Positions 22,439 through 34,060 of a DNA stretch of 64,000 nucleotides are shown piece after piece. The notes under the pieces are model-generated. The model was not told the origin of the DNA, did not search any database, and saw nothing but the letters and a program-made list of their open reading frames with translations. The position numbers and the translations under genes are program-made. Where the stretch lies: the NCBI RefSeq assembly GCF_022539505.1, contig NC_061510.1:281788715-281852714 (forward strand), read 5' to 3'. Position 1 is the first letter of the stretch. Each line of letters starts with the position of its first letter. Source of the DNA: Lolium rigidum (lineage: Eukaryota > Streptophyta > Magnoliopsida > Poales > Poaceae).

Positions 22439-25044
22439 AGCTATTTTCACGGCGCCGTTGCGGGGAGGAAAGGTAAAAGGCACTCATACTTCGGTTCCAG
22501 GTAACAGTACTTTTCTGGCGCCATTGTGTTTGTGCTCGAAGCTATTTCCTTTAGATCCTGCAATTGCAACTTTTTGTTTCTTGTTTACACTAGTAAGGCA
22601 TAATGGAAAACAACAAAAACATGAGAGATCTTTATGAACTTTATCTTGAATTAGGACATGATGTGTTTGAAGAGAGAATTAAAAAACCCATGGAACTTTA
22701 TATGCATGCTAATGGGAATGTTATTAATATGATTGCTTTGAACTCTATTGTTCCTAATGCTATGGAAAATTCTAAGCTTGGGGAAGCTGGTTTTGATGAG
22801 CATGATCTTTTTAGTCCCCCGGGCAATGAGGAGGAAATTTACTTTGATGATACTTTGCCTCCTATTTATGATGATTATAATGATAGTAGACTTTTGTTAC
22901 CACCTGTTATGGAGGATAAATTTGATTATGATTACAATATACCTCCTATATTTGATGATGAGAATAATAATGATAGCTACTTTGTTGAATTTGCTCCCGC
23001 TATTACTGATAAAATTGATTATGCTTATGTGGAGAGTAATAATTTTATGCATGAGACTCATGATAAGAATGCTTTATGTGATAGTTATATTGTTGAGTTT
23101 GCTCATGACACTACTGAAAGTTATTATGAGAGAGGAAAATATGGTTGTAGAAATTTTCATGTTACTAAAATGCCTCTCTATGTGCTGAAATTTTTGAAGC
23201 TACACTTGTTTTATCTTCCTATGCTTGTTACTTTGCTCTTCTTGAACTTGTTTATTTACAAGATTCCTATGCATAGGAAGCATGTTAGACTTAAATGTGT
23301 TTCTAATTTGCCTCTTGATGCTCTCTTTTGCTTCAACTACTATTTCTTGCGAGTGCATCATTAAAACTGCTGAGCCCATCTTAATGGCTATAAAGAAAGA
23401 ACTTCTTGGGAGATAACCCATGTGTTTATTTTGCTACAGTACTTTGTTTAATATTTGTGTCTTGGAAGTTGTTTACTACTGTAGCAACCTCTCCTTATCT
23501 TAGTTTTGTGTTTTGTTGTGCCAAGTAAAGTCGTTGATAGTAAGGTTCATACTAGATTTGGATTACTGCGCAGAAACAGATTTCTTTACTGTCACGAATC
23601 TCGGCAGAATTCTCTGTAGGTAACTCAAAAAAATCTGCCAATTTACGTGCGTGATCCCCAGATATGTACGCAACTTTCATTCAATTTGGGCATTTTCATC
23701 TGAGCAAGTCTGGTGCCACTTTAAAATTCGTCTTTACGGACTGTTCTGTTTTGACAGATTCTGCCTTTTATTTCGCATTGCTTCTTTCATTTGTGTTGGG
23801 TGGATTTCTTTGTTCCATTACCTTCCAGCAGCTTTGGGCAATGTCCAGAAGTGTTAAGAATGATTGTGTCACCTCTGAACATGTGAGTTTTTGATTATGC
23901 ACTAACCCTCTAATGAGTTTGCTTTGAGTTTGGTGTGGAGGAAGTTTTCAAGGGTCAAGAGAGGAGGATGATATACTATGATCAAGAAGAGTGAAGAGTC
24001 TAAGCTTGGGGATACCCCCGTGGTTCATCCCTGCATATTTCAAGAAGACTCAAGCGTCTAAGCTTGGGGATGCCCAAGGCATCCCCTTCTTCATCGACAA
24101 ATTATCAGGTTCCTTCTCTTGAAACTATATTTTTATTCGGTCACATCTTATGTACTTTACTTGGAGCGTCTGTGTGCTTTTGTTTTTGTTTTTGTTTGAA
24201 TAAATGGATCCTAGCATTCATTGTGTGGGAGAGAGACACGCTCCGCTGTTGCATATGGACAAATATGTCCTTAGGCTTTACTCATAGTATTCATGGCGAA
24301 GGTTGAATCTTCTTCGTTAAATTGTTATATGGTTGGAATTGGGAAATGCTACATGTAGTAATTCTAAAATGTCTTGGATAATTTGATACTTGGAAATTGT
24401 TGTGCTCATGTTTAAGCTCTTGCATCATATACTTTGCACCCATTAATGAAGAAACACTTAGAGCTTGCTAATTTGGTTTGCATATTTGGTCTCTCTAAAG
24501 TCTAGATAATTTCTAGTATTGAGTTTTGAACAACAAGGAAGACGGTGTAGAGTCTTATAATGTTTACAATATGTCTTTTATGTGAGTTTTGCTGCACCGT
24601 TCATCCTTGTGTTTGTTTCAAATAAACCTTGCTAGCCTAAACCTTGTATCGAGAGGGAATACTTCTCATGCATCCAAAATCCTTGAGCCAATCACTATGC
24701 CATTTGTGTCCACCATACCTACCTACTACATGGTATTTCTCCGCCATTCCAAAGTAAATTGCTTGAGTGCTACCTTTAAAATTTCCATCATTCACCTTTG
24801 CAATATATAGCTCATGGGACAAATAGCTTAAAAACTATTGTGGTATTGAATATGTACTTATGCACTTTATCTCTTATTAAGTTGCTTGTTGTGCGATAAC
24901 CATGATTCCTGGGGACGCCATCAACTACTCTTGGTTGAATATCATGTGAGTTGCTATGCATGTCCGTCTTGTCTGAAGTAAGAGAGATCTACCACCTTAA
25001 TGGTTGGAGCATGCATATTGTTAGAGAAGAACATTGGGCCGCTA
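22439..25044 (+). mobile_element. Internal region of a non-autonomous gypsy element
   Basis: It lies between the type A LTR and the N gap. It contains the primer-binding region, one ORF (22603-23364) and then about 1.7 kb without coding capacity. No gag, protease, reverse transcriptase or integrase is present. The segment 23390-24080 is homologous, in opposite orientation, to parts of 26394-27780 and 30272-30420. CTAAGCTTGGGGAT motifs recur near 24000-24070. Confidence 0.65.
22603..23364 (+). CDS. Putative membrane protein of a non-autonomous gypsy element
   Basis: An intact 253-codon frame starts at ATG 22603, about 165 bp after the LTR. The N-terminal two thirds is very acidic and rich in aspartate, asparagine and tyrosine (IYDDYNDSR, FDDENNND). 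The C-terminal third contains CDSYIVEFAHDTTE and YYERGKYGCRN, one hydrophobic segment of about 20 residues (LFYLPMLVTLLFLNLFI), then YKIPMHRK and a terminal FNYYFLRVHH. The C-terminal 95 codons align with the minus-strand ORF at 30418-31245 without gaps and share the same stop. I know it only as an uncharacterised protein of Sabrina/WHAM-like elements; it has no similarity to gag or envelope proteins that I can see. Confidence 0.55.
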   Translation: MENNKNMRDLYELYLELGHDVFEERIKKPMELYMHANGNVINMIALNSIVPNAMENSKLGEAGFDEHDLFSPPGNEEEIYFDDTLPPIYDDYNDSRLLLPPVMEDKFDYDYNIPPIFDDENNNDSYFVEFAPAITDKIDYAYVESNNFMHETHDKNALCDSYIVEFAHDTTESYYERGKYGCRNFHVTKMPLYVLKFLKLHLFYLPMLVTLLFLNLFIYKIPMHRKHVRLKCVSNLPLDALFCFNYYFLRVHH

Positions 25045-25144
25045 NNNNNNNNNNNNNNNNNNNNNNNNNNNNNNNNNNNNNNNNNNNNNNNNNNNNNNNN
25101 NNNNNNNNNNNNNNNNNNNNNNNNNNNNNNNNNNNNNNNNNNNN
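25045..25144. other. Scaffold gap of 100 N
   Basis: Exactly 100 undetermined bases, the usual placeholder for a gap of unknown length. Sequence on the left is type A element interior and on the right type B LTR, so the element boundary and an unknown amount of DNA are hidden here. Confidence 0.98.
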
Positions 25145-26393
25145 GCCGCCTCTTGACCTGCCCTTCCCAGCCTACAAATAGCCTCAGTGTGAGGCTTGAT
25201 GCGAGCCACGTACGGAAAACGTGCGAGGCGAGTGTAGATCCCCATCTCGGAGGGATCTGGAGATGGCACCCTGCTTGGGAGGAGGGATTCATCTCCGGAG
25301 GACTCTACTTAGCCATGGTCGCCTCGGAGTGATGAGTGAGTAGTGCACTTACTGGACTATGGGTCCATAGACGGTAGCTAGATGGTTGTCTTCTCCTCAT
25401 TGTGCTATCATTGTCGGATCTTGTGAGCTGCCTATCATGATCAAGATCATCTATATGTAATTCTATATGTTGCGTTTGTTGGGATCCGATGAATAGAGAA
25501 TACTTGTTATGTTGATTATCAAAGTTATGCTTATGTGTTGTTTATGATCTTGCATGCTCTCAGTTACTAGTAGATGCTACGGCCAAGTTGTTGCTTTTAA
25601 CTCCAAGAGGGAGTACTTATGCTCGATAGTGGGTTCATGCTGCATTGACACACAGGACGAGTGTGAGAAAGTTCTAAGGTTGTGTTGTCTTGTTGCCACT
25701 AGGGATAAAACATTGATGCTATGTCTAAGGATGTAGTTGTTGATTACATTACGCACCATACTTAATGCAATTGTCTGTTGTTTGCAACTTAATGCTTGGA
25801 GGGGTTCGGATGATAACTCTGAAGGTGGACTTTTTAGGCATAGATGCGGTTGGATGGCGGTCTATGTACTTTGTCGTAATGCCCAATTAAATCTCACTAT
25901 ACTCATCATGATATGTATGTGCATTGTCATGCTCTCTTTATTTGTCAATTGCCCAAGCTGTAATTTGTTCACCCAACATCTTTGTTCGTCTTATGGGAGA
26001 GACACCTCTAGTGAGCTGTGGACCCAGGTCCAATTCTCTTTACTTGAAATACAATCTCTTGCCAATACTTGTTTCTCTTGTTTTCTCTGCAAACAATCAT
26101 CTTCCACACAATACGGTTAATCCTTTGTTACTGACAAGCCGGTGAGATTGACAACCTCCTTTGTTTCGTTGGGGCAAAGTAGCTTTGGTTGTGTTGTGCG
26201 GGTTCCACGTTGGCGCCGGAATCTCTGGTGTTGCGCCGCACTACATCCCGCCGCCATCAACCTTCAACGTGCTTCTTGGCTCCTCCTGGTTCGATAAACC
26301 TTGGTTTCTTTACGAGGAAAACTTGCTTGCTTGTGCGCATCATACCTTCCTCTTGGGGTTGCCCAACGAACGTGTGAAATACACGCCATCGGG
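25145..26393 (+). mobile_element. Gypsy LTR (type B), 3' portion
   Basis: It matches the complement of 28681-29960 closely (GATGAGTGAGTAGTGCACTT, GGGATCCGATGAATAGAGAA, and a terminal GTGTGAAATACACGCCATC). Its 5' end is lost in the gap. No primer-binding site follows at 26394; instead it abuts sequence in opposite orientation. Confidence 0.75.
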
Positions 26394-26914
26394 CATCCCC
26401 CGAGCTTAGGCATGCTCGTCTTCTTAAAATATGCGGGGGTGAACCGCGGGGCATCCCCAAGCTTAGAGTTTCACTCTCCTTGATCATATTGCATCTTACT
26501 CCCTCTCCTTGAGTCCTTGAAAACTTCCACTCCACACCAAACTCGAAACAACTCATTAGAGGGTTAGTGTACAATAAAAATTAACATGTTGAGAGGTGAC
26601 ACAATCATTCTTAACACTTCTGGACATTGCATAAAGCTATTTGGACATTAATGGATCAAAGAAATTCATCCAACATAGCAAAAGAGGCAATGCGAAATAA
26701 AAAGGCAGAATCTGTCCAAAACAGAACAGTCAAGTAAAGATGGATTTTATTAGGCCACCAGACTTGCTCAAATGAAAATGCCCAAATTGAATGAAAGTTT
26801 CGTTCACATATCCGAGATCCTCCACGTAGATTGGCTTAATTTTCCTGAGTTCTACTGAGGGAGGTAGACCCAGATTACGCTGACGGCAAAGGAAATGCGT
26901 GCAGCTGCAGGTAA
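26394..26914 (-). mobile_element. Gypsy internal 3' region, duplicated
   Basis: It parallels 27140-27660: GCATCCCC.AGCTTAG, then CCTTGATCATATTG, ACAACTCATTAGAGGGTTAGTG, GGTGACACAATCATTC and CCAGACTTGCTCAAATGAAA. It therefore represents a second copy of the polypurine-side internal region, with no ORF. Confidence 0.65.
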
Positions 26915-29900
26915 TCCAAATATCTTCGGTGTTGATTTCGTCCGATTCCGAGAATATTTCCTTACTAGGATTTCTGAAACCAAAAATAGCAGAAAACAGC
27001 AACTAGCCCTTCGGCATCTCGTCAATAGGTTAGTTCCGGAAAGCGCATAAAAACGATATAAGTGTGCATAAAACATGTAGATATCATCAATAATGTGGCA
27101 TGGAACATAAGAAATTATCGATACGTCGGAGACGTATCAGATGCCTTGGGCATCCCCAAGCTTAGACGCTTGAGTATTCTTGATATATGCAGGGGTGAAC
27201 CACCGGGGCATCCCCAAGCTTAGAGCTTTCACTCTCCTTGATCATATTGTATCATCTCCCTCTCTTGATCCTTGAAAACTTCCTCCACACCAAACTCAAA
27301 ACAACTCATTAGAGGGTTAGTGCACAATTAAAATTTACATGTTCAGAGGTGACACAATCATTCTTAACACTTCTGGACATTGCACAAAGCTACTGAAAGT
27401 TAATGGAATCAAAAAATCCATCAAGCATAGCAAAACAGGCAATGCGAAATAAAAGGCAGAATCTGTCAAAATAGAACAGTTCGTAAAGACGAATTTTTAA
27501 GAGGCACCAGACTTGCTCAAATGAAAATGCTCAAATTCAATGAAAGTTGCGTACATATCTGAGGATCACTCACGTAAATTGGCATAATTTTCTGAGTTAC
27601 CTACAGAGAATTAGGCCCAGATTCATGACTGACAAAGAAATCTGTTTCTGCGCGGTAATCCAAATCTAGTATGAACCTTACTATCAACGACTTTACTTGG
27701 CACAACAATGCACAAAACTAAGATAAGGAGAGGTTGCTACAGTAGTAACAACTTCCAAGACTCAAATATAAAATAAAGGTGCAGTAGTAAAAATATGGGT
27801 TGTCTCCCATAAGCGCTTTTCTTTAACGCCTTTCAGCTAGGCGCAGAAAGTGTATATCAAGTATTATCAAGAGATGATGCATCTACAGTTGGGTTTGGAG
27901 TTTTCTCAACCATGCATTGTATTTTGGATACATAAGTTTCAGAGGCTCCCTTCTCATTAGTCTTGGGCTTGCTACTCTCATCAAACAAATTTTCAGGAAC
28001 AAGCCAAGCATAATTATCATCTAGAGCTTCATGCATAGCTAGGAGCTTGCAAGGTATTGGTGCTTTAATCTCCCCACCATCATTAACATTATTAGTGTAC
28101 TTAATTATATCCATATCCATCTTTTCAAGTGTTCTTTTAAAATCGGTGATCATACCAAGCCTCTCATGCTTACTAAAAACTTTTCTAGCTTCTTTGGCTA
28201 TATCCTCAAATTCCCGCACTAGGACTTTTAAAACAAAATCTCTCTTCTCTCCCCTCTCCATATCAGAAAGTGTAAGAAACATGTGTTGTATCATGGGGTT
28301 GAGACTAATAAATCTAGCTTCCATCATGCGTACCAAACAAACAGAGGCATCTTCATAGGTAGGGACAGCTTTTGCAAGTGGTATATCTTTTAGATCTTCA
28401 TGCATACTAACATGAGTGAAAAATTCTTCTATATTATCTCTTCCAATTATAGACCCTTGTCCTACCGGTATATCTTTTACAGTAAAATTAAAAGGAAACA
28501 TGATGAAATAAGTAAAGCAAATGGAAGTAACTAATTTTTTATGTTTTTGATATAGAGTGCAGCAAACAAAGTAGTAAATAAAATAAAAGCAAGACAAAAA
28601 CAAAGTAAAGAGATTGGAATGTGGAGACTCCCCTTGCAGCGTGTCTTGATCTCCCCGGCAACGGCGCCAGAAAATCTGCTTGATACGCGTACGGCACGCG
28701 TCCGTTGGGAACCCCAAGAGGAAGGTGTGATGCGTACAGCGGCAAGTTTTCCCTCAGTAAGAAACCAAGGTTTATCGAACCAGTAGGAGCCAAGAAGCAC
28801 GTTGAAGGTTGATGGCGGCGAGATGTAGTGTGGCGCAACACCAGGGATTCCAGCGCCAACGTGGAACCTGCACAACACAACCAAAGTACTTTGCCCCAAC
28901 GAAATAGCGAGATTGTCAATCTCACCGGCTTGCTGTAACAAAGGATTAGATGTATAGTGTGGATGATGATTGTTTGCAGAAAACAGTAGAACAAGTATTG
29001 CAGTAGATTGTATTCGATTAAAAGAATGGACCGGGGTCCACAGTTCACTAGAGGTGTCTCTCCCATAAGATAAATAGCATGTTGGGTGAACAAATTACAG
29101 TTGGGCAATTGACAAATAGAGAGGGCATGACCATGCACATACAAGATATGATGAATATTGTGAGATTTAATTGGGCATTACGAGAAAGTACATAGACCGC
29201 TATCCAGCATCCATCTATGCCTAAAAAGTCCACCTTCAGGTTATCATCCGAACCCCTTCCAGTATTAAGTTGCAAACAAAAGACAATTGCATTAAGTATG
29301 GTGCGTAATGTAATCAATAACTACATCCTCGGACATAGCATCAATGTTTTATCCCTAGTGGCAACAACACATCCACAACCTTAGAACTTTACGTCACTTG
29401 TCCCAGATTTAATGGAGGCATGAACCCACTATCGAGCATAAATACTCCCTCTTGGAGTTAAGAGTAAAAACTTGGCCGAGCCTCTACTAATAACGGAGAG
29501 CATGCAAGATCATAAACAACACATAGGTAATAGATTGATAATCAACATAGCATAGTATTCTCTATCCATCGGATCCCAACAAACACAACATATAGCATTA
29601 CAGATAGATGATCTTGATCATGTTAGGCAGCTCACAAGACCCGACAATTAAGCATAATTAGGAGAAGACGACCATCTAGCTACTGCTATGGACCCATAGT
29701 CCGAGGGTGAACTACTCACTCATCACTCCGGAGCGACCATGGCGGTGAAGAGTCCTCCGGGAGATGATTCCCCTCTCCGGCGGGGTGCCGGAGGCGATCT
29801 CCTGAATCCCCCGAGATGGGATTGGCGGCGGCGGCGTCTCTGGAAGGTTTTCCGTATCGTGGCTCTCGGTACTGGGGGTTTCGCCAAGAAGGCTTTAAGT

Positions 29901-30271
29901 AGGCGGAGGAGATAGGTCAGGGGGCCACACGAGGGCCCCACACAACAGGCCGGCGCGGCCAAGGCCCAGGCCGCGCCGCCTTAGTGTGTCGCCAGCTCGT
30001 GGCCCCACTTCGTATCATCTTCGGTCTTCTGGAAGCTTCATGTGAAAATAGGCCCCTGGGCGTTGATTTCGTCCAATTCCGAGAATATTTCCTTACTAGG
30101 ATTTCTGAAACCAAAAACAGCAGAAAATAACAACTGGCTCTTCGGCATCTCGTTAATAGGTTAGTGCCGGAAAATGCGTAAATATGACATAAAGTATGCA
30201 TAAAAAATGTAGATATCATCAATAATGTGGCATGGAACATAAGAAATTATCGATACGTCGGAGACGTATCA
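26915..30271 (-). mobile_element. Non-autonomous gypsy element, Sabrina-like
   Basis: Read on the minus strand: 5' LTR 30271-28681 (1591 bp, TGATACGTC..TATCA), primer-binding region 28680-28650 (TGGCGCCGTTGCCGGGGA), internal 28680-27140 with one ORF, a purine-rich GGGGATGCCCAAGGCATC at 27140-27160, and a truncated 3' LTR 27139-26915. The interior is only 1.5 kb and has no pol genes, so mobility would depend on a partner. It interrupts another gypsy interior whose sequence resumes at 30272. Confidence 0.75.
27857..28501 (-). CDS. Uncharacterised ORF of a Sabrina-like gypsy element
   Basis: A 214-codon frame starts at ATG 28501 (MFPFNFTVKDIPVGQGSI) and ends at 27857, about 180 bp after the primer-binding region. 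The upstream extension of the frame has no early ATG. The product is predicted to be mostly helical and soluble, with a DIPLAKAVPTYEDASVCLVRM stretch, a charged FVLKVLVREFEDIAKEARKV segment and a hydrophilic C-terminus. I see no zinc knuckle, protease or polymerase motif. Conserved copies occur in this element group, so a packaging or gag-like role is possible but unproven. The frame is unbroken, while neighbouring TE genes are not. Confidence 0.55.
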   Translation of the reverse strand: MFPFNFTVKDIPVGQGSIIGRDNIEEFFTHVSMHEDLKDIPLAKAVPTYEDASVCLVRMMEARFISLNPMIQHMFLTLSDMERGEKRDFVLKVLVREFEDIAKEARKVFSKHERLGMITDFKRTLEKMDMDIIKYTNNVNDGGEIKAPIPCKLLAMHEALDDNYAWLVPENLFDESSKPKTNEKGASETYVSKIQCMVEKTPNPTVDASSLDNT

Positions 30272-32052
30272 CACAACATTGCAATAAAATAAAGATAAGG
30301 AGAGGTTGCTACAGTAGTAACAACTTCCAAGACACAACAAAACAGTAGCAAAATAAAGACATGGGTTATCTCCCAAGAAGTGCTTTCTTTATAGCCATTA
30401 AGATGGGCTCAGCAATTTTAATGATGCACTCGCAAGAAATAAGAGTTGAAGCAAAAGAGAGCATGAAAAAGCAAATTCAAAACACATTTAAGTCTAACCC
30501 ACTTCCTATGCATAGGAATCTTGTACACAAATAAATTCATGAAGAACAAAGTGACAAGCATAAGAAGATAAAACAAGAGTAACCTCAAAAGTTTCAGCAT
30601 ATAGAGAGGTGTTTTAGTACCATGCAAATTTCTACAACCATATTTTCCTCTCTCATAATAATTTTCAGTAGCTTCATGAACAAACTCAACAATATAACTA
30701 TCACATAAAGCATGTTTTTCATGATCCATAAACACATAATTTTGATCAAGCTCAAAAATAGTGGGATTAAAACTTTCAAACCCACTTTTATCAATAATAT
30801 AACAAGATGATTGATCAATCTTAAGAGATATGGGACTCATAGATAAAGTTAAGACCTTTCCAAACCCATTTTCATTAGTAGTACAATTAATATTATCAAG
30901 TAACATAGGACCATCATCTAGATCTTTATCATAAACATTTGCCAAGCTAAACTCTTTAGTACCATGCATTTCGGCATCAGGCACAAACAAAGCATTATCA
31001 TAAGATTTATCAAAATAGCATGGATTATCATAGATAACAGTAGCATAATTATTTTCACAAGTTTTACTCATAGGAAATATTTCAAGAGAATCCACAGGAA
31101 CATAACATTTAACCTCGTTTGGTAAGCATGGAGGACAATCGAATAGTGTAAGAGATAAAGAGTTAGTCTCATTAGAAGGTTGGCATGGGTAGCTAATCCA
31201 TTCTTCCTCCTTTTGTTCATCACTCTCCTCCTCTTTCTCATCCAATGAGCTTTCAGGTTCATCAATTTCCTCCTCTTTTTTTCATCCAATGAGCTTTCAG
31301 GTTCATCAATTTCTTCTTCCACAGGTTCCTGCAAATTGTGAGTGCATTCTTGTGCATTAATGAGTTTCTCTTTATAATCAATGATATACGGATTATCACT
31401 GTAACTCTCTATGCAAAAATTAAGAACAGAAGAGACATAATCTTTAAGGTCCTTACAAACAACACAAGTTTCATAATTTTTAGCCATGAAGGATTCGATC
31501 TCAGAAGCTCCCATAAATAAGACAAATTGTTCTATCTCTTCGAACCCAAGATGAATATAGCTATTCCAATTATAGTTATTAATTAAAACTTCTTCACTAA
31601 AGCCACATTGGAATTTAAGATGTTTAGTATCCTGTTGAGAGCAACAGTTTATATCATGGCGTTTAAGCAAGATTTTAGCAATTGTATTCAATTTTTCTAT
31701 CACAGCACTCATGACTTTACCCGTTCTTGATTCTCTATAATTATTATATAATTCTATGAGCTCCAAATAGGTTGTGGGTTCTCCCATAACAGCAGTTTTT
31801 AATTTTTAGGTTTTTCAAATTTTTATGGATTTTTGGGTATATAGGAAAAATAAAACAAGATAAAAACAAACTAGACAAAATTAAACTAAGCAAAATAATA
31901 CTAAACAGAAATAAACTAAGCACAAATAAACTAGACAAAATTAAACTAAGCAAAACAAAATAAAATAAAATAAAAACAGAGAGAGAGGTAGAGTGTACTC
32001 CCCAGGTGAACTTCTGAGTAGAGCTATGCCTCCCCGGCAACGGCACCAGAAA
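30272..32052 (-). mobile_element. Internal region of a non-autonomous gypsy element
   Basis: On the minus strand it starts after the LTR at 32053 with a primer-binding region TGGTGCCGTTGCCGGGGAGG (32052-32030). An A-rich leader follows (about 31980-31800 with AACTAAGCA-type repeats), then one ORF, and the 3' region is cut by the element ending at 30271. Homologous to 22439-23520 around the end of the ORF. Confidence 0.7.
30418..31787 (-). pseudogene. Gypsy-borne membrane ORF with one frameshift
   Basis: The frame 31787-31068 begins MGEPTTYLELIELYNNYRES. It leaves frame near 31270-31282, at a run of T residues beside a duplicated GAGCTTTCAGGTTCATCAAT segment. The continuation is in the frame 31245-30418. 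Together they would make about 455 residues. The C-terminal part (CDSYIVEFVHEATE, YYERGKYGCRN, a hydrophobic LFYLLMLVTLFFMNLFV segment, YKIPMHRK, ending FNSYFLRVHH) matches the 253-residue ORF at 22603-23364, while the N-terminal parts differ. A single homopolymer indel could be a sequencing error, so the gene may be intact in reality. Function unknown. Confidence 0.55.
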
Positions 32053-32993
32053 ATAGTCTTGATAACCCACAAGTATAGGGGATCGCAAAAGTCTTCGAGG
32101 GAAGTAAAACCCAAATTTATTGATTCGACACAAGGGGAGGTAAAGAATACTTATAAGCCTTAACAACTGAGTTGTCAATTCAGCTGCACCTGGAAAAGCA
32201 CTAGTAACAGGGGTGATGTGAAAGCAGCAGTAATATGAGAGCAGTAGTAACGAGTAAGACAGCAGCGATAGCATGATAACACGGAGGCAATGGCACCGAG
32301 AAAATAGTTGATGCTACTTCCAATGTCATATAGAACGAGTATATGATGATGAGAGATGGACCGGGGTTCCCGACGATCTACACTAGTGGTAACTCTCCAA
32401 TAACAAGTGACAAGTGTTGGGTGAACAAATTACAGTTGGGCAACTGATAGGATTGAAAGCATTAAGACAGAACATCAAGATTATTAATCATGTAGGCATG
32501 TTTTCCATATATAGTCATACGTGCTCGCAATGAGAAACTTGTACAACATCTTTTGTCCTACCAGCCGGTGGCAGCCGGGCCTCAAGGTAATCTACTGGCT
32601 ATTAAGGTACTCCTTTTAATAGAGCACCAGAGCAAAGCATTAACACTTGGTGAAAACATGTGATCCTCATATCACAGCCTTCCCCTCCGGTTGTCCCAAT
32701 TTCTGTCACTTTGGGGCTTCGGGTTCCGGACAGCAATATGTGCAAACAACTTGTAGATACAATCTAAGCAATACATATAGAGCTTAAATCTAAGATCATG
32801 CCACTCGGGCCCTAGTGACAAGCATTAAGCATAACAAGATTGCAGCAACAATAACTTCACAAACTTTATAGATAGACTAATCATAATGTATCATCCAACG
32901 GATCCCAACAAACACAACACCGATTACATCAGATGGATCTCAATCATGTAAGGCAGCTCATGAGATCATTGTATTGAAGTACATGGGAGAGAG
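32053..32993 (-). mobile_element. Gypsy LTR fragment (type C, WHAM-like)
   Basis: It contains CCCACAAGTATAGGGGATCGCA next to the primer-binding region and CCTACCAGCCGGTGGCAGCCGGG near 32560. The far part (CTCATGAGATCATTG..TACATGGGAGAGAGA) matches the complement of about 21356-21412 in the type A LTR. It is cut at 32993 by copia sequence, so only its 3' part is present. Confidence 0.65.
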
Positions 32994-33356
32994 ATTCATC
33001 ATTGATGCACCTTCTTGCAGCTTGTGCGGTAACAACTTCATCTTCACGTGCATCTTACTGGCTAGATCTTTGGACATGCAGACCGATTCCAGTTTCAACC
33101 ACAGCTCCGTTGTGGATTTCTCAGCCAGCACTTCATGCAAGATATTGTTGGATAGATGAAGCTGAATTAATGAAAAAGCCTTACGGTCTTTCCTCTTTTC
33201 ATCGTCGGTCCAGGTCTTGGTATCTTTCTTGCCAAATCCATCAAGAGCTTCATCCAGATCAGAAGATTGGGTAAGGATCGCCCTCATCTTCACTTGCCAC
33301 AGAGAAAATCTTGTTGTATAATCCAGCTGTGGTACATCGAACTTCAAGGAAGACAT
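32994..33356 (-). pseudogene. Copia gag N-terminal fragment
   Basis: The frame starts at ATG 33356 and reads MSSLKFDVPQLDYTTRF, then a WQVKMRAIL segment and KAFSLIQLHLSNNILHEVL. This is the N-terminal order of plant copia gag (UBN2/Retrotran_gag family). It stops matching after residue 120, where the type C LTR begins at 32993, so it is a truncated gag. It sits 40 bp downstream of a primer-binding site at the LTR edge (33398). Confidence 0.7.
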
Positions 33357-33382
33357 ATCGCAAAACCCTAGATTGAAACACG

Positions 33383-33397
33383 GGCTCTGATACCACT
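33383..33397 (-). other. Copia primer-binding site
   Basis: The minus strand reads GTGGTATCAGAGCCC directly after the LTR end at 33398. This is the initiator-methionine tRNA complement usual for plant copia elements. Confidence 0.75.
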
Positions 33398-33685
33398 TGT
33401 TATAAAAGCGACAAGCAAATAACGAAGAACGATAAAGGTAAACGCAACAGAGACACAAGATTTAACGTGGAAAACCCCTTCCAACACAGAAGGGGAAAAA
33501 ACCATGGGCGCCAGCCAGCAAAACTTCACTATATCGAGTAGTGTTTACAAACGTCGTGGGTTATCTTATAATCTGATAAACCCTAGACGACGGCTTACAA
33601 GATGTATATATAGGCGGTGCCAACGATCCGTACCGTACCGGCGATGGGACTCGCTCCGCTCGTCAGAAGTTAGCATCCCTTCTGT
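33398..33685 (-). mobile_element. Copia LTR, larger part (split by CACTA)
   Basis: The LTR ends ..TTATAACA at 33398. Its remaining 26 bp (TGTTATATTGTGATCC..) lie at 45749-45774, on the other side of the 12-kb CACTA insertion. The rejoined LTR would be about 314 bp. A second, partial copy at 46250-46336 shows the uninterrupted arrangement. Confidence 0.75.
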
Positions 33686-34060
33686 CACTACTAGGAAAAA
33701 GCCTATAGTTGGAGGCAATAAGTGCCGGCGCACCACCAAGGACGTGCGCCGGTGGCCATTGTTGCCGGCGAACCACTTTGTCGCCGCGCCGGCGATGAAG
33801 GCCTTCTGCCGGCGCACCAGAGTTGTAGGCTCGCCGGCGCTATTTCCTGGCATGGCCTCGGCCGATTCGGGCCAGGCCCAAGAATCATTGCCGGCGCACC
33901 GGCCTAGGGGTGCGCCGGCGGAAAGTTCTCTATTGCCGGCGCACCCCTGGGCCGGTGCGCCGGCAATAATTCTTGGGCCTGGCCCGGGGTGATATAGCCG
34001 AAAGGGCTATATGCTGCCGGCGCACCCATGCCCTGGTGCGCCGGCAGTAACTCAGGCGGT
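33686..34060. repeat. Left subterminal repeats of CACTA 3
   Basis: Repeated GCCGGCGCAC and GTGCGCCGG motifs occur in direct and inverted order. They correspond to the transposase-binding subterminal regions known from CACTA elements. Confidence 0.75.

Noticed and set aside
33686..34060. A CRISPR-like array of GC-rich repeats
   Set aside because: Repeats are of both orientations with irregular spacing, at the end of a CACTA element in plant DNA.
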